Source: Candidatus Hydrogenedentota bacterium | Lineage (GTDB): Bacteria; Hydrogenedentota; Hydrogenedentia; Hydrogenedentales; SLHB01 | Assembly: GCA_016215105.1 (NCBI GenBank) | Contig: JACRLJ010000057.1 | Span: forward strand, 1-37,677 | DNA length: 37,677 bases | Direction of reading: 5' to 3' | Shown: positions 23,899-33,111 of the stretch, piece after piece | Position numbering within the stretch: the first letter of the stretch is position 1 | Layout: each line of letters begins with the position of its first letter | Translations under genes and position numbers: made by a program | Notes under the pieces: model-generated | What the model was told of the DNA's origin: nothing | Database searches by the model: none | Seen by the model: only the letters and a program-made list of their open reading frames with translations

Positions 23899-24656
23899 TG
23901 GCCAAGACGATCAGTGTTACTCTCAAAGTCTGGCGGCAGAAAGACGCTCACGCTCCGGGACGGCTTGTCACCTACCAAATGAACAATATTGATATCGACA
24001 TGTCCTTTTTGGAGATGCTGGATATTGTCAATCAGGGGTTGGAATTGAAAGGCGAAGATCCGATTGCGTTCGACCACGATTGCCGGGAAGGAATTTGCGG
24101 GTCCTGCGGTTCGGTCGTCAATGGCCATGCCCACGGCCCCGAGGCGGAGACCACACTGTGCCAGCTTCATATGCGCCGGTTCAAGAATGGCGATGTGATT
24201 GTTATTGAACCCTGGCGCGCGGAGGCGTTTCCGGTCATCAAGGATCTGGTTGTTGACCGTTCGGCCTTTGATCGGATTATCGCTGCGGGCGGGTTCATTT
24301 CCGTGCGTACGGGCTCCGCGCCCGAGGCCCACTCCGTTCCCGTGCCGAAAGAAAACGCGGACTTGGCGATGGACGCGGCTCAGTGTATCGGCTGTGGCGC
24401 CTGCGTTGCGGCGTGCCCCAACGCTTCGGCAATGTTGTTTGTGAGCGCGAAGGTCAGCCAATTTGCTCTTCTGCCGCAAGGCCAGCCGGAACGGCGGAGC
24501 CGGGTGCTGAAGATGGTAACGCAGATGGACAACGAGGGTTTTGGCAATTGCTCGAACCACTATGAATGCGAAGCGGCGTGCCCCAAGGGCATTAGCGTCA
24601 GCAATATCGCGCGAATGAACCGCGATTACCTCTGTGCGGGACTGACTTCGGCGTAA
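23898..24656 (+). CDS. sdhB: Succinate dehydrogenase/fumarate reductase iron-sulfur subunit
   Basis: 252 residues starting at the ATG that overlaps the sdhA stop. The N-terminal ferredoxin-like domain carries the 2Fe-2S ligands Cys62, Cys67, Cys70 and Cys88 ([23 protein letters not shown]). The C-terminal domain carries the remaining clusters: Cys163, Cys166, Cys169 and Cys173 ([15 protein letters not shown]), and Cys218, Cys224 and Cys228 ([15 protein letters not shown]). It forms the electron wire between SdhA flavin and SdhC hemes. All ligands are present, so the enzyme should be functional. It is the last gene of the operon, followed 38 bases later by a strong hairpin terminator. Confidence 0.96.
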   Translation: MAKTISVTLKVWRQKDAHAPGRLVTYQMNNIDIDMSFLEMLDIVNQGLELKGEDPIAFDHDCREGICGSCGSVVNGHAHGPEAETTLCQLHMRRFKNGDVIVIEPWRAEAFPVIKDLVVDRSAFDRIIAAGGFISVRTGSAPEAHSVPVPKENADLAMDAAQCIGCGACVAACPNASAMLFVSAKVSQFALLPQGQPERRSRVLKMVTQMDNEGFGNCSNHYECEAACPKGISVSNIARMNRDYLCAGLTSA

Positions 24657-24693
24657 CATCGCGTCCGCGCATCCAGGCCACTAAAGTCTAACC

Positions 24694-24740
24694 AAGCCTC
24701 TTCAGTTGAGTGTCTGCTCAACTGAGGAGGTTTTCTCTTT
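24694..24740 (+). terminator. Rho-independent terminator of sdhCAB
   Basis: CCTCTTCAGTTGAG (24697-24710) and CTCAACTGAGGAGG (24717-24730) form a 14-bp stem with one mismatch and a six-base loop, followed directly by TTTTCTCTTT. It lies between convergent sdhB and the acyl-CoA dehydrogenase gene and may serve both, though the T-run favours the plus strand. Confidence 0.88.
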
Positions 24741-24764
24741 GCTATCGGCGCTCTTTGGGAGCGC

Positions 24765-26627
24765 TCAGACGCCTGCTTTCGTTTCGACGGACGCGTCTTC
24801 TGATGCATCCGATTCGGGCTTGCCGATGACGATACGCTCGAGTGTTTCCGGGGTGTCCTCGCGAGGTATCTCGGGCAACTCGCGGTAGATGTCCGTTATC
24901 ATCCACTGGTACCTGAGGTGTACCAAGTCCTGAAGATCGTTGTCCGCGCCACGCGACGCGAGTGTGGCCTCGGCGCTGGAAAGTACGGCGGCCATCGCGA
25001 ACAGGTCCGTGCCGATGTCCACGAATCGCTGAAGGATGAGCTGTTCGCATTCCAGCTTCTGCTTATATTTGGCCATCGTATGGAACATCGTTCGTGCGAG
25101 GCGCTGGCTTGCGCCGGCGATATACGTTAGGTGTTCGGAATTTGTGCCTGACAAATGGCGAGTGTCATAGCCGGCGCTGGACGGAATCCATTGCCGACAA
25201 TACCACGGCACATAGAACTTGATGGCCTGCCAAATCAGCGGCTTTTTCGCGGCCAAGGGTTTGCGCGGGTCGAGTAACGGCATGATGCGCCGCATATGGG
25301 AATCCATTGCTTCGCGAGCGATGAAAAGACGCATAATCTCGCTCGTGCCCTCGATAATACGCGAAATCCGGCAATCACGGTAGATGCGCTCGGCGGGGAT
25401 GGGCGCCTCGCCGCGCGCCGCGAGCGACACGGAAGTCTCGTAGCCGCGCCCACCGCGGATTTGCACAAAATCATCGGCGATACGGCAACTGGTCTCTGTG
25501 CAATAGTACTTGGCCAAAGCCGCCTCGAGGCGGATATCCGCGCCGCCGCGATCTACCATGGCGCAGGCCAGCCACGCCATGCTCTCCATGGCAAACGTAT
25601 CGGCGGCTATCGTGGCAAGCATGCTTCCCACCGCCTGATGCTCGCCAATGGGCAAGCCCCATTGAACCCGTTCGCGGCACCAGTCGCGCGACATGTGCAT
25701 GACGCCTTTACCCAGCGCGGAAGAAGTGGACGGTACGGTTAACCGGCCCGTGTTCAATGTCGTTAGCGCGATCTTGAGACCTTCGCCTTCCTTGCCGATG
25801 ACGTTTTCCCGCGGGACCTTGACGTTGTTGAACCGAAGCATTCCGTTCCGTATTCCGCGTATGCCCATAAACGAACACACCTGCGCGACTTCAAAACCGG
25901 GCATATCCGATTCGACAATGAACGCCGTAATTTGCTTGCGCTCCTTACCCCTGACAATCTTGGGCGGCGTTACCGCCATTACCACGAGGATTTCCGCCGC
26001 AGGTCCGTTGGTACACCACAGTTTCTCCCCATTGAGCAGGTAGTACGAGCCATCGTCCGATGGCGTGGCAGTAGTGGTCATCTGCGCGGGGTCAGAGCCG
26101 ACGCCGGGCTCGGTAAGCGCGAACGCGGATATCGCGCCACGGGCGAGCCGAGGAAGATAGGCCTCTTTCTGTTCTTTCGTTCCGAAGATCTTCAACGGTT
26201 GTGGAACGCCGATGCTCTGGTGGGCCGAGATCCATACCGCAGTCGAGGCGCAGTAGCTGCTTATAAAGGAACAGATGCGGTTGTAGTTGGTCTGTGACAT
26301 GCCGAGTCCGCCATACTCGACAGGGATCTTGATTCCGAAACATCCAAGTTCCGCCAATGCGAGTAATGCCTCGCGAGGCACCTCGCCGGTGCGGTCCACC
26401 TCTTCGGGATCGATAAACCTTTCCAGTACAACCCGGGTCTTTTCGATGAAGTCGTCACCGACTTGCTTGTCTTCCGCGGTTTGAACCGGGTAGGGATGAA
26501 TGAGGTCCCACCGGAAATTCCCCTGAAATAGTTCGGCGACAAAACTCGGGTAGCGCCATTCGGACTGACGGGAGTCTTCGGCCAGATCCATCGCTTTTTG
26601 TTTTGCCTGGTTTTCGGTGAGATCCAT
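24765..26627 (-). CDS. Acyl-CoA dehydrogenase, VLCAD-like with C-terminal extension
   Basis: ATG 26627 (MDLTENQAKQKAMDL) with GGAAAGGG upstream is preferred over the longer frame to 26708, because the -35 box of a good promoter lies at that point; it gives 620 residues. The ACAD fold is clear: ELGCFGIKIPVEYGGLGMSQ, FALTEPGVGSDPAQM, LNGEKLWCTNG, and GFEVAQVCSFMGIRGIRNGM. RIIEGTSEIMRLFIAREAMD carries the likely catalytic Glu in the place typical of VLCAD/ACAD9. The ~180-residue C-terminal extension beyond the core is also a VLCAD trait and may mediate membrane binding or dimer contacts. It performs the first step of fatty-acid beta-oxidation, passing electrons to ETF. No other beta-oxidation gene is adjacent. 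Confidence 0.92.
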   Translation of the reverse strand: MDLTENQAKQKAMDLAEDSRQSEWRYPSFVAELFQGNFRWDLIHPYPVQTAEDKQVGDDFIEKTRVVLERFIDPEEVDRTGEVPREALLALAELGCFGIKIPVEYGGLGMSQTNYNRICSFISSYCASTAVWISAHQSIGVPQPLKIFGTKEQKEAYLPRLARGAISAFALTEPGVGSDPAQMTTTATPSDDGSYYLLNGEKLWCTNGPAAEILVVMAVTPPKIVRGKERKQITAFIVESDMPGFEVAQVCSFMGIRGIRNGMLRFNNVKVPRENVIGKEGEGLKIALTTLNTGRLTVPSTSSALGKGVMHMSRDWCRERVQWGLPIGEHQAVGSMLATIAADTFAMESMAWLACAMVDRGGADIRLEAALAKYYCTETSCRIADDFVQIRGGRGYETSVSLAARGEAPIPAERIYRDCRISRIIEGTSEIMRLFIAREAMDSHMRRIMPLLDPRKPLAAKKPLIWQAIKFYVPWYCRQWIPSSAGYDTRHLSGTNSEHLTYIAGASQRLARTMFHTMAKYKQKLECEQLILQRFVDIGTDLFAMAAVLSSAEATLASRGADNDLQDLVHLRYQWMITDIYRELPEIPREDTPETLERIVIGKPESDASEDASVETKAGV

Positions 26628-26679
26628 GTGGCGGCCCTTTCCGGAGCGAGAGGTGTTCTGGTCCAGCGCCCTTGAACTG

Positions 26680-26708
26680 ATTGTAAACCAGAACTCGCTA
26701 GGTTTCAA
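26680..26708 (-). promoter_or_regulatory. Sigma70-type promoter of the acyl-CoA dehydrogenase gene
   Basis: On the minus strand, TTGAAA (26708-26703), a 17-base spacer and TACAAT (26685-26680) give an almost perfect -35/-10 pair. Transcription would start near 26673, about 45 bases before the chosen ATG. Confidence 0.65.
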
Positions 26709-26856
26709 TGAAAGCCTGGCAAATTATTGCAGGAATGCCTCGCACGGCCCGGATACCAATTCGAGTTCGCGCGCCCTGTAACGCGTCGCGGCATAGGAAT
26801 GAGCGTAGTCTGTGCGTGGCCCTGCGATGAGTTTGCCAGGGCTGGAGAGGACTTTC

Positions 26857-28374
26857 TCAGCGCGCGCGACGGTAGACCTCATACGGGCCAAAGGCGCGAA
26901 GAAGCTGGTAGCGTCCGGATTCGGTGAGGGGAGCGTACACTTCCTTGCCGAACTTGCCGACGACGAGATATTCCGCGGTGATCGTCGAGGTATCGTATTG
27001 CAGCGGGGCGTTGGGATCGTGCCAATTACGGCGGATGAAATCGACGTTTAACTGCGGTGGCGGAAAGTGGTACCGCCGCTGCAGGAGGAATAGCAGTTCA
27101 CTTTCATAGGTCTCGATCTCAGAATCCTGCGGCGTTTCGTTGTTTAGGAATGTGGCGACGGATTCTGCGGAGCGATCGCTAATGCTCTCGGAAAAGTGCG
27201 AATAATCTGCGACACCCTTCTTGCACATAAGTACAATAAGGATGATTGCCGTGATCACACCCAAGACGCCGGAATCGAAAGTCTTCGTGCGAATCATTGC
27301 CAGCAGCGCTTTGCCGGAGGCGGACGCGTTGAGTCCTTTGGTCAGGTCGAACAACATGAAGGCTACGAAGGGCGCGGCGAGGAAGACTATCGGGAACGCG
27401 TACCGCGGCCAACCGATGGACGCTGCGATGAACCAGAACATCCAACTTGCCGTCAACGCGAAAAGCATGAGGCGAACCGCGGCCGGGTGGTCAAACGGAG
27501 TGCCCTTAGCTTCTGACCGGACGAATTTTCCAAGCGCAAACAACAGGCCGGCCAAGGCAGGAAACATCGAATAGACAGAAAAGCGCAATGCCGCGCGGCG
27601 GATTGACGGCACGAACACCATGGCGGAAACATCCGTCAGGCCGAGAATGGGCGCGCTCTGCGTAATGTGACTTGTCAGAAGGGCATGTCGTCCGATATTG
27701 AGTAGACGCCACACGAGTAGCGAGGCGATTGAAACCACCACTATTACACCCACCCGGCGCCACTGACGCTTCAGCGAGAGCAGGGCTACAGGCGCGCCAA
27801 CGGACGCAAGCCAGAACGGCAGTATCTGATCCTTGGTTAGCAGCGCGACGGCCCAACTGACTACCGCCAAGGGCATGTAGAGATACGGACGGCGCGGGAA
27901 AAGTAGAAAGAAGAGATAACCGGCGAGAGTCCAGGCAATCAGATGAGTCTCGCCAATAACCTGCCGGCCCATGTGGAGAGGGTGGATGTACCATTCAGCT
28001 GGACACAAGAGCAGGATTGCGAGCGTCGCAAACGCTACTTTGCGACTGTAGAGCCGGCGGGTTAGCTCGAATATGAGCGCCAGAGCAACGGCGGTCAGAA
28101 TCACTCCGACAATACGGCCTTGCCAGATCCCGACACCAAACAGATGAAAGCTGAACGCGGTGGCCGCCACCACCGGGAAGTGAGCCGCAAGCGTTGGGGG
28201 GCAGGGCTGGCCGGACAGAAAAAGTCCATAGTGCCCCTGCTCGAGCCAATTCCGAGCGACACTGAGGGTCCATCCTTCATCCCACCACAGTGGAGGATTC
28301 CCTTCAATGTTGCGGGACCCCGCGAGGAAGAAAGCGCCTAACGCGGCTACCAAGAGCGCGCACTTGGCAAGCAT
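26857..28374 (-). CDS. GT39-like membrane glycosyltransferase (dolichyl-phosphate-mannose mannosyltransferase-like)
   Basis: Start ATG 28374 (MLAKCALLVAALGAFFLAGS) lies 11 bases after the pyruvyltransferase-family gene and gives 505 residues; an upstream ATG at 28437 would overlap that gene and add 21 polar residues. About ten to eleven membrane helices are followed by a soluble C-terminal region of ~110 residues. The first periplasmic loop has PPLWWDEGWTLSVARNW, whose Asp-Glu pair is the catalytic-type motif of GT39/ArnT-like enzymes. They transfer a sugar from a polyprenyl-phosphate donor to an acceptor on the outer face of the inner membrane. Last gene of the polysaccharide cluster. The donor sugar and acceptor cannot be predicted. 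Confidence 0.8.
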   Translation of the reverse strand: MLAKCALLVAALGAFFLAGSRNIEGNPPLWWDEGWTLSVARNWLEQGHYGLFLSGQPCPPTLAAHFPVVAATAFSFHLFGVGIWQGRIVGVILTAVALALIFELTRRLYSRKVAFATLAILLLCPAEWYIHPLHMGRQVIGETHLIAWTLAGYLFFLLFPRRPYLYMPLAVVSWAVALLTKDQILPFWLASVGAPVALLSLKRQWRRVGVIVVVSIASLLVWRLLNIGRHALLTSHITQSAPILGLTDVSAMVFVPSIRRAALRFSVYSMFPALAGLLFALGKFVRSEAKGTPFDHPAAVRLMLFALTASWMFWFIAASIGWPRYAFPIVFLAAPFVAFMLFDLTKGLNASASGKALLAMIRTKTFDSGVLGVITAIILIVLMCKKGVADYSHFSESISDRSAESVATFLNNETPQDSEIETYESELLFLLQRRYHFPPPQLNVDFIRRNWHDPNAPLQYDTSTITAEYLVVGKFGKEVYAPLTESGRYQLLRAFGPYEVYRRAR

Positions 28375-28385
28375 AGATAGAATTT

Positions 28386-29516
28386 TCAAATCAGTGTCTC
28401 GAGCAGCGCAGCGTCGTCCCACGCGCGTTGTTTCCATTGCTTCGCGTCATCCAACCTCATTGCTCGGTTCTTCGCAGCGGTTGTCTGCACTTCGACTATC
28501 TTCGCCATCAATGGCTCGTATTCAATTGTCTTCCAGTCAAACACACAATCCGCTTGTCCAGCCCTTTGCATGTGGTCAATCATCCGGGCTTCGTAAGCCA
28601 CTGCGACCATCGGGGTTGCCGTGGCCGTAGCGAAGATTGCGGAGCCCTGCCGGCCCGCCAGGAGAAAGCCGCAATGATGAATAATACCAATAACCTCCGT
28701 AGCGCTGTAACGCTGGGTCAGCACCTTCAGCCGCGAAGGATCGCGCAAATGGGCGCGCAGCGCCGCGGCTGTTTCGTCATCTTCGTCATGTGACGGATGC
28801 ATGGGAATGATAATGAGTTGGGCGTGATCGCTCAAGGCCGCCAGCACGCGGCCCATAACGTCGTTCGCGTTGTTCACACGGGCGCTGGAGTACGCATGGC
28901 TTCGTCTGACCCACTTGGGCGCTTCAGCGTGGAGATAGCGCGTCGTAATGGCGATTGCAGGCTGATCTGGGTCAAGCATTTCCTTTTTGAAGATTTCTCG
29001 GACGCGTTCGGGCGGGGCAGGCTCGAGGACATATCTCGGATCTGCTCCCGAAGTGACGCGGCTGGTAACGCCGAGTTCGCGGAGGATGTCAATTCCGATG
29101 GCGTCTCGGACCTCGATGACGCTGAGCCGATTGAGAATGCCTCGATATAGGATTTTCCCCCACCACGTGCGGAATGGAAACAGGGTAATGCCATAAGCCG
29201 CTACCGTGCAACGAAACAGCCGTGCGGCGATGAACAACGAAAAGCAGGTGAGCGCCTGAAAGGGCGCCTCGTAGAATGGTCCCCCTACAATAAGTAGCAG
29301 GTCGGCTTTCGAAAGCAGCGATACGATACGAAAGACTTGCGCGATGCGCGTGGCGCGAATCTCGGGCCTGTGACCGGAGATGAACTCGCCGTATCTCGCG
29401 AAGTAGTGAATTGAGGCGCCGGGGAATTTTTCCGTAAGAATGGTATGAATGGCGAGCAACTGGGCTTCGTCGGCGACTTTCTTGAACGATGTTCCCCATA
29501 CGCAGATACGCTTCAT
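28386..29516 (-). CDS. Polysaccharide pyruvyltransferase family protein (WcaK/CsaB-like)
   Basis: Start ATG 29516 (MKRICVWGTSFKKVADEAQLL) is preferred over the open frame to 29729, which would run into asnB; it gives 376 residues. The N-terminus has the family layout: a first strand and a loop with Asp before a helix (ADEAQLLAIHTIL). LLLIVGGPFYEAP is the family GG motif, and the C-terminal half includes IIIPMHPSHDEDDE and IIHHCGFLLAGRQGSAIFA (the R-x-H/GR-hAxx type region). Members add a ketal-pyruvate group from phosphoenolpyruvate to sugars, giving them negative charge; some relatives have other roles. It lies 121 bases after asnB and before the GT39-like gene. Confidence 0.75.
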   Translation of the reverse strand: MKRICVWGTSFKKVADEAQLLAIHTILTEKFPGASIHYFARYGEFISGHRPEIRATRIAQVFRIVSLLSKADLLLIVGGPFYEAPFQALTCFSLFIAARLFRCTVAAYGITLFPFRTWWGKILYRGILNRLSVIEVRDAIGIDILRELGVTSRVTSGADPRYVLEPAPPERVREIFKKEMLDPDQPAIAITTRYLHAEAPKWVRRSHAYSSARVNNANDVMGRVLAALSDHAQLIIIPMHPSHDEDDETAAALRAHLRDPSRLKVLTQRYSATEVIGIIHHCGFLLAGRQGSAIFATATATPMVAVAYEARMIDHMQRAGQADCVFDWKTIEYEPLMAKIVEVQTTAAKNRAMRLDDAKQWKQRAWDDAALLETLI

Positions 29517-29637
29517 AGGAAATTGGTTCCTTCTGTGGTCGTGTAGTCCTGCACACCAGTCACGGAAAGGTAGCAAGAGCAGAGTTTGTCTTCTGATCCG
29601 TGTCGCGGACGGCGCGACGGCTGGGGCGACGTAACGT

Positions 29638-31524
29638 TCATAGCGACGGCAGCCCAGTGGCGATCTCCACGTAACGGAGCCAATGTTCGAACATGAGAAT
29701 TGACCAAAGATGATGGCCGTAGTTCTCACGTCCTTCTACATGTTCGCGCAGCAGGGTTTGCGAAGTTGCCGTGTTGAGATACGCAGCGCACCGGGAGTCA
29801 GCGCTGAGCACGGTGTCCTCGAAATGAGATCGCAGCTCTCCGCGGAACCACGTATGAACGGGAATAGCGAAGCCGCGTTTTCGCTGTGTTAGTAACTTAG
29901 GCGGAAGCAAGGTCTTGACGGCGTGTTTGACCAATCGTTTCGATATCGCGCCTTTGTATTTGAGATGAAACGGGACTGTTGCGGAAAACTCAACGATCCG
30001 ATGGTCCAGTATAGGTACGCGAGCTTCAAGCCCGTTGGCCATGCTCATACGGTCTACCTTCGTCAGAATATCGTCCGGCAGGTACATCGTTAGGTCCTGG
30101 TACAACATCCGGTCGTCGTCAGAAATGTTGCCTGCCTCGTCGGCGCGTTCCTGGAACCGGTCGATGGCGCTCGCAGAAACGCGTTCAAGCAGGTCGGGTG
30201 AGTACAACGCGGCTCGCAACTCCGGCGCGAAACAGGTTTCGCGGCGGCGGAATCCTTGGTGCGGAGACTGGAACGAGTCTCCGCTGAATCGCCGGAGCTT
30301 GGCCATCTTCGGCGATTCCGGTCCCAGGCGCAGTGCGGTATCAACGAGACTCCGCAATGCGGCTGGAACCTTCCGGTATTGGTCTACAGCCTTGCTAACG
30401 TGAGCCCAGGTGTAGCCGGCGAACAATTCGTCGCCACCGTCGCCAGACAACGCCACCGTCACATGACGGCGGGCGAGCCGGGATACCAACCACGTTGGCA
30501 CGGCGGAGGCGTCGGCGAACGGTTCGCCAAAATGGCGAACCAGTTCGCTGGCCACGCTGACCATATCGGGTCTCAGGACTTCCTCGGTGTGGTCCGTCCC
30601 AAAGTGATCGGCGGCAATTCGGGCAAACTCGAGTTCGTTCGCTTCGGGATCGTCGAAACCGATGGTGAACGTCTTGATGGGTTCGGCGCAGAGGAAGCTT
30701 AGGAGCCCAACCACGGTGCTGCTATCAAGACCGCCGCTCAGGAAGGCGCCCAGCGGAACGTCGCTCACTCGCTGGAGGCGGATCGCATCGGTCATAAGTT
30801 CCAGATATCGATCCGCCGCACTATCCAGGGTCCACGCCGAGTCCGGGGCGTAGTTGACGCGCCAATAGCGTTCACGGGTTGCCTGTCCGTTTTCGAAGAC
30901 GAGTTTTTCTCCGGGAAGCAGTTTTTCGATGTTGGTGTAGATGGAATCGGGCGCAGGAACGTAAAGAAAAGTGAAGTACGCGTCTACTGCGGCCGGATTG
31001 ATAGCCCCCGGCGCGGCGCCGGACCTCAGGAGGGCGTCCAACTCGGATGCGAAAGTGATTGAACCATTTTGGATGGTGTAGAAGAGCGGTTTGATTCCCA
31101 AGCGGTCCCGCGCGAGGAGGAGGCGATCGCGATTGGCGTCGTATAGCGCGAATGCAAACATTCCGTTGAGTTTGTGCAGTGCGTCGTCACCGTAGGCCTC
31201 GTAGGCGCGGAGCAGGACTTCCGTATCGCTTTGCGTGCGAAACGCACAGCCTTTTTTCTCTAGTTCAGCGCGAAGTTCACGGTAGTTGTAGATTTCGCCA
31301 TTGAAGACAATCGCTATTTGCCGGGAATCGTTGAGCATGGGTTGGTGACCACCCGCGAGGTCGAGCACCTTAAGGCGGCGCATGGCCAGTCCCACGTGCC
31401 CCTGAAGCCAGACCCCAGCGTCGTCCGGTCCTCGGTGAGTGAGGGCACGGTTCATTCGCTCGAGCGCCGCAGGGTCAACTTGCGCGCCGGTATCCCCCTT
31501 AGCTATACCACAGATTCCACACAT
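29638..31524 (-). CDS. asnB: Asparagine synthase (glutamine-hydrolysing)-type amidotransferase
   Basis: 628 residues. MCGICGIAKG has the Cys2 nucleophile exposed after Met removal. The glutaminase (class II) domain spans ~1-200 with RGPDDAGVW and FNGEIYNYRELR. The synthetase domain has the PP-loop SGGLDSS (263-269) and SGDGGDELFAGYTW, with the C-terminal DRMSMANGLEARVPILDH motif. The enzyme can make asparagine from aspartate. In polysaccharide clusters such copies often amidate sugar carboxylates instead. Its place between a flippase (24 bases upstream) and a pyruvyltransferase-family gene favours the second role, but the sequence cannot decide. Confidence 0.92.
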   Translation of the reverse strand: MCGICGIAKGDTGAQVDPAALERMNRALTHRGPDDAGVWLQGHVGLAMRRLKVLDLAGGHQPMLNDSRQIAIVFNGEIYNYRELRAELEKKGCAFRTQSDTEVLLRAYEAYGDDALHKLNGMFAFALYDANRDRLLLARDRLGIKPLFYTIQNGSITFASELDALLRSGAAPGAINPAAVDAYFTFLYVPAPDSIYTNIEKLLPGEKLVFENGQATRERYWRVNYAPDSAWTLDSAADRYLELMTDAIRLQRVSDVPLGAFLSGGLDSSTVVGLLSFLCAEPIKTFTIGFDDPEANELEFARIAADHFGTDHTEEVLRPDMVSVASELVRHFGEPFADASAVPTWLVSRLARRHVTVALSGDGGDELFAGYTWAHVSKAVDQYRKVPAALRSLVDTALRLGPESPKMAKLRRFSGDSFQSPHQGFRRRETCFAPELRAALYSPDLLERVSASAIDRFQERADEAGNISDDDRMLYQDLTMYLPDDILTKVDRMSMANGLEARVPILDHRIVEFSATVPFHLKYKGAISKRLVKHAVKTLLPPKLLTQRKRGFAIPVHTWFRGELRSHFEDTVLSADSRCAAYLNTATSQTLLREHVEGRENYGHHLWSILMFEHWLRYVEIATGLPSL

Positions 31525-31548
31525 CGCGTCGCTCCCTTGTGTTTCACC

Positions 31549-33111
31549 TCAGCGGGGCTCTGGCGCATCCACGAATCGCCGCTCGATTCTATCAAGCAGC
31601 GGTCGAATTGTCTCGAAAGATATTAGGGCAGGCCGTTTGACGATCGCGGGCAGCGTTTCGATAATTTGATGAATCTCGGAAACGCTGAGCAGGCCCAATG
31701 AAAGGGTCCCTATCGCATATGCCGCGGACGCGGCAACGCAGCCCGTCGCGAGGGCCAGTATTGGTGGGATGGGGATAAGTCGCACCAAGGTCATGGCTGC
31801 GATAGCGAGGCCGAAGGTGATGGCAAGCCGGATAAGGCTCAATCCCTGAAGGGGGTGGACGCTGCGCGCACGGAGGAGCCAGACGTAAGCGAAGGCGACG
31901 CCGCCGTACGAAATAGACGCGGCTATAGCAGCGCCTTCCGCGCCCCAACGAGGGATGCAGAGCAAGTTGAGAACGATATTCACGAGCGTGGCAACTCCGA
32001 CCACGGAAACGAGAGGCAGTACCTTTCCCTTAGCTTGGATAACCGGCCACATGACGCGGGCAAGCGAGAAGCTGAACACACCGGGGATGAGGATGAGCAG
32101 GGCCGTATCCGCGCCAGCAAAAGGGGCTCCGAAGTACAGGCGCAGAATATCAGACGCAAAGACGGTCACGATAGCCAGCAGGAATGAAGTCCCTAATGCG
32201 GTATAGCGCAGAAGACGGCTAAGAATATCGGTGATGCGGTCGGTCCGGTTTTCGGCCCATAGCCGGGCGGTAGACTGGAGCATGATGCCTTCCACGGCAA
32301 GCGGAATGACCCAGACGAACTCGGAGAGTTGAACGGCAGTGGCGTAGAGTCCGGCGTCGGCGGTGTCGTGCGCGAGTATCCGCACGAGAATGATGTCGGC
32401 TCGGTAAAGCGCCATGCTGAGCACGGCGAAAAGCATTGAGGTCAGGCCAAAACTGAAGATTCCCGCAGTGGGCAAAGGATGAGTTTCGGTGGTGGCCGCG
32501 GTTCTGCCAGCGGCAAGGGATCGAATGGTGAAGGTCAACGTCAGAATTGCGACGCACAGGTCCCCGGTTAGTAAACCCGCGGCTACGCCAAAGACGCCGA
32601 GTCCGTAGGCGGCGAGGGCCACGCCAACCGCCGGGGATATCACGGAGCCTATGGCTGCGGGGATTCCTGCGAGTTCCTCGCGGTGAAGTCCGTAGAGAAT
32701 GCCTCGTGAAAAGTAGAACGCCTGTTCGAGCACAAGCGAGCCAATAAAGGTTGCCGTAAGTAGGGCGCGGCTGGCGCCTCCAGGGGCATGCCAGTAGACG
32801 ACGGCCGTGACGGATCCCCCGACCAGCAGGACTCCCAACGTATTCAGGCGCAGAATATATAGTGCGGTTTTTCGACGCCAGTGAACATCTTCGGGACCTT
32901 CGGCGATGGTCTTCGTCAGACTTTGCGATGTCCCAAGATTGGCGACGGGGGAGGCGAGGAACAGGATGGCCAGGTACGAGGCGTATAGACCGTAGCCTTC
33001 GGCGCCCAGTATACGCGTAAGCAGGGGAGAGGCGATGGCTGAGGCCAGGATCTTGACTACACTCCAGGTTCCCAGCGACACCACGCCCTTGGAGATCGTC
33101 TTAGCGTGCAT
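31549..33111 (-). CDS. Wzx-type polysaccharide flippase (MOP superfamily)
   Basis: 520 residues with 12-14 membrane helices. The N-terminus (ISKGVVSLGTWSVVKILASA, PLLTRILGAEGYGLYASYLA) is typical of polysaccharide-biosynthesis flippases, with the R-LG-x-EYG-like motif. The second half has FGLTSMLFAVLSMALYRADI and LPLVSVVGVATLVNIVLNLL. Its job would be to move an undecaprenyl-linked oligosaccharide from the inner to the outer face of the cytoplasmic membrane. The start overlaps the 3' end of the upstream glycosyltransferase gene by 11 bases, indicating coupling. No Wzy polymerase is seen in the window; the GT39-like protein is the only other multi-helix enzyme of the cluster. Confidence 0.88.
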   Translation of the reverse strand: MHAKTISKGVVSLGTWSVVKILASAIASPLLTRILGAEGYGLYASYLAILFLASPVANLGTSQSLTKTIAEGPEDVHWRRKTALYILRLNTLGVLLVGGSVTAVVYWHAPGGASRALLTATFIGSLVLEQAFYFSRGILYGLHREELAGIPAAIGSVISPAVGVALAAYGLGVFGVAAGLLTGDLCVAILTLTFTIRSLAAGRTAATTETHPLPTAGIFSFGLTSMLFAVLSMALYRADIILVRILAHDTADAGLYATAVQLSEFVWVIPLAVEGIMLQSTARLWAENRTDRITDILSRLLRYTALGTSFLLAIVTVFASDILRLYFGAPFAGADTALLILIPGVFSFSLARVMWPVIQAKGKVLPLVSVVGVATLVNIVLNLLCIPRWGAEGAAIAASISYGGVAFAYVWLLRARSVHPLQGLSLIRLAITFGLAIAAMTLVRLIPIPPILALATGCVAASAAYAIGTLSLGLLSVSEIHQIIETLPAIVKRPALISFETIRPLLDRIERRFVDAPEPR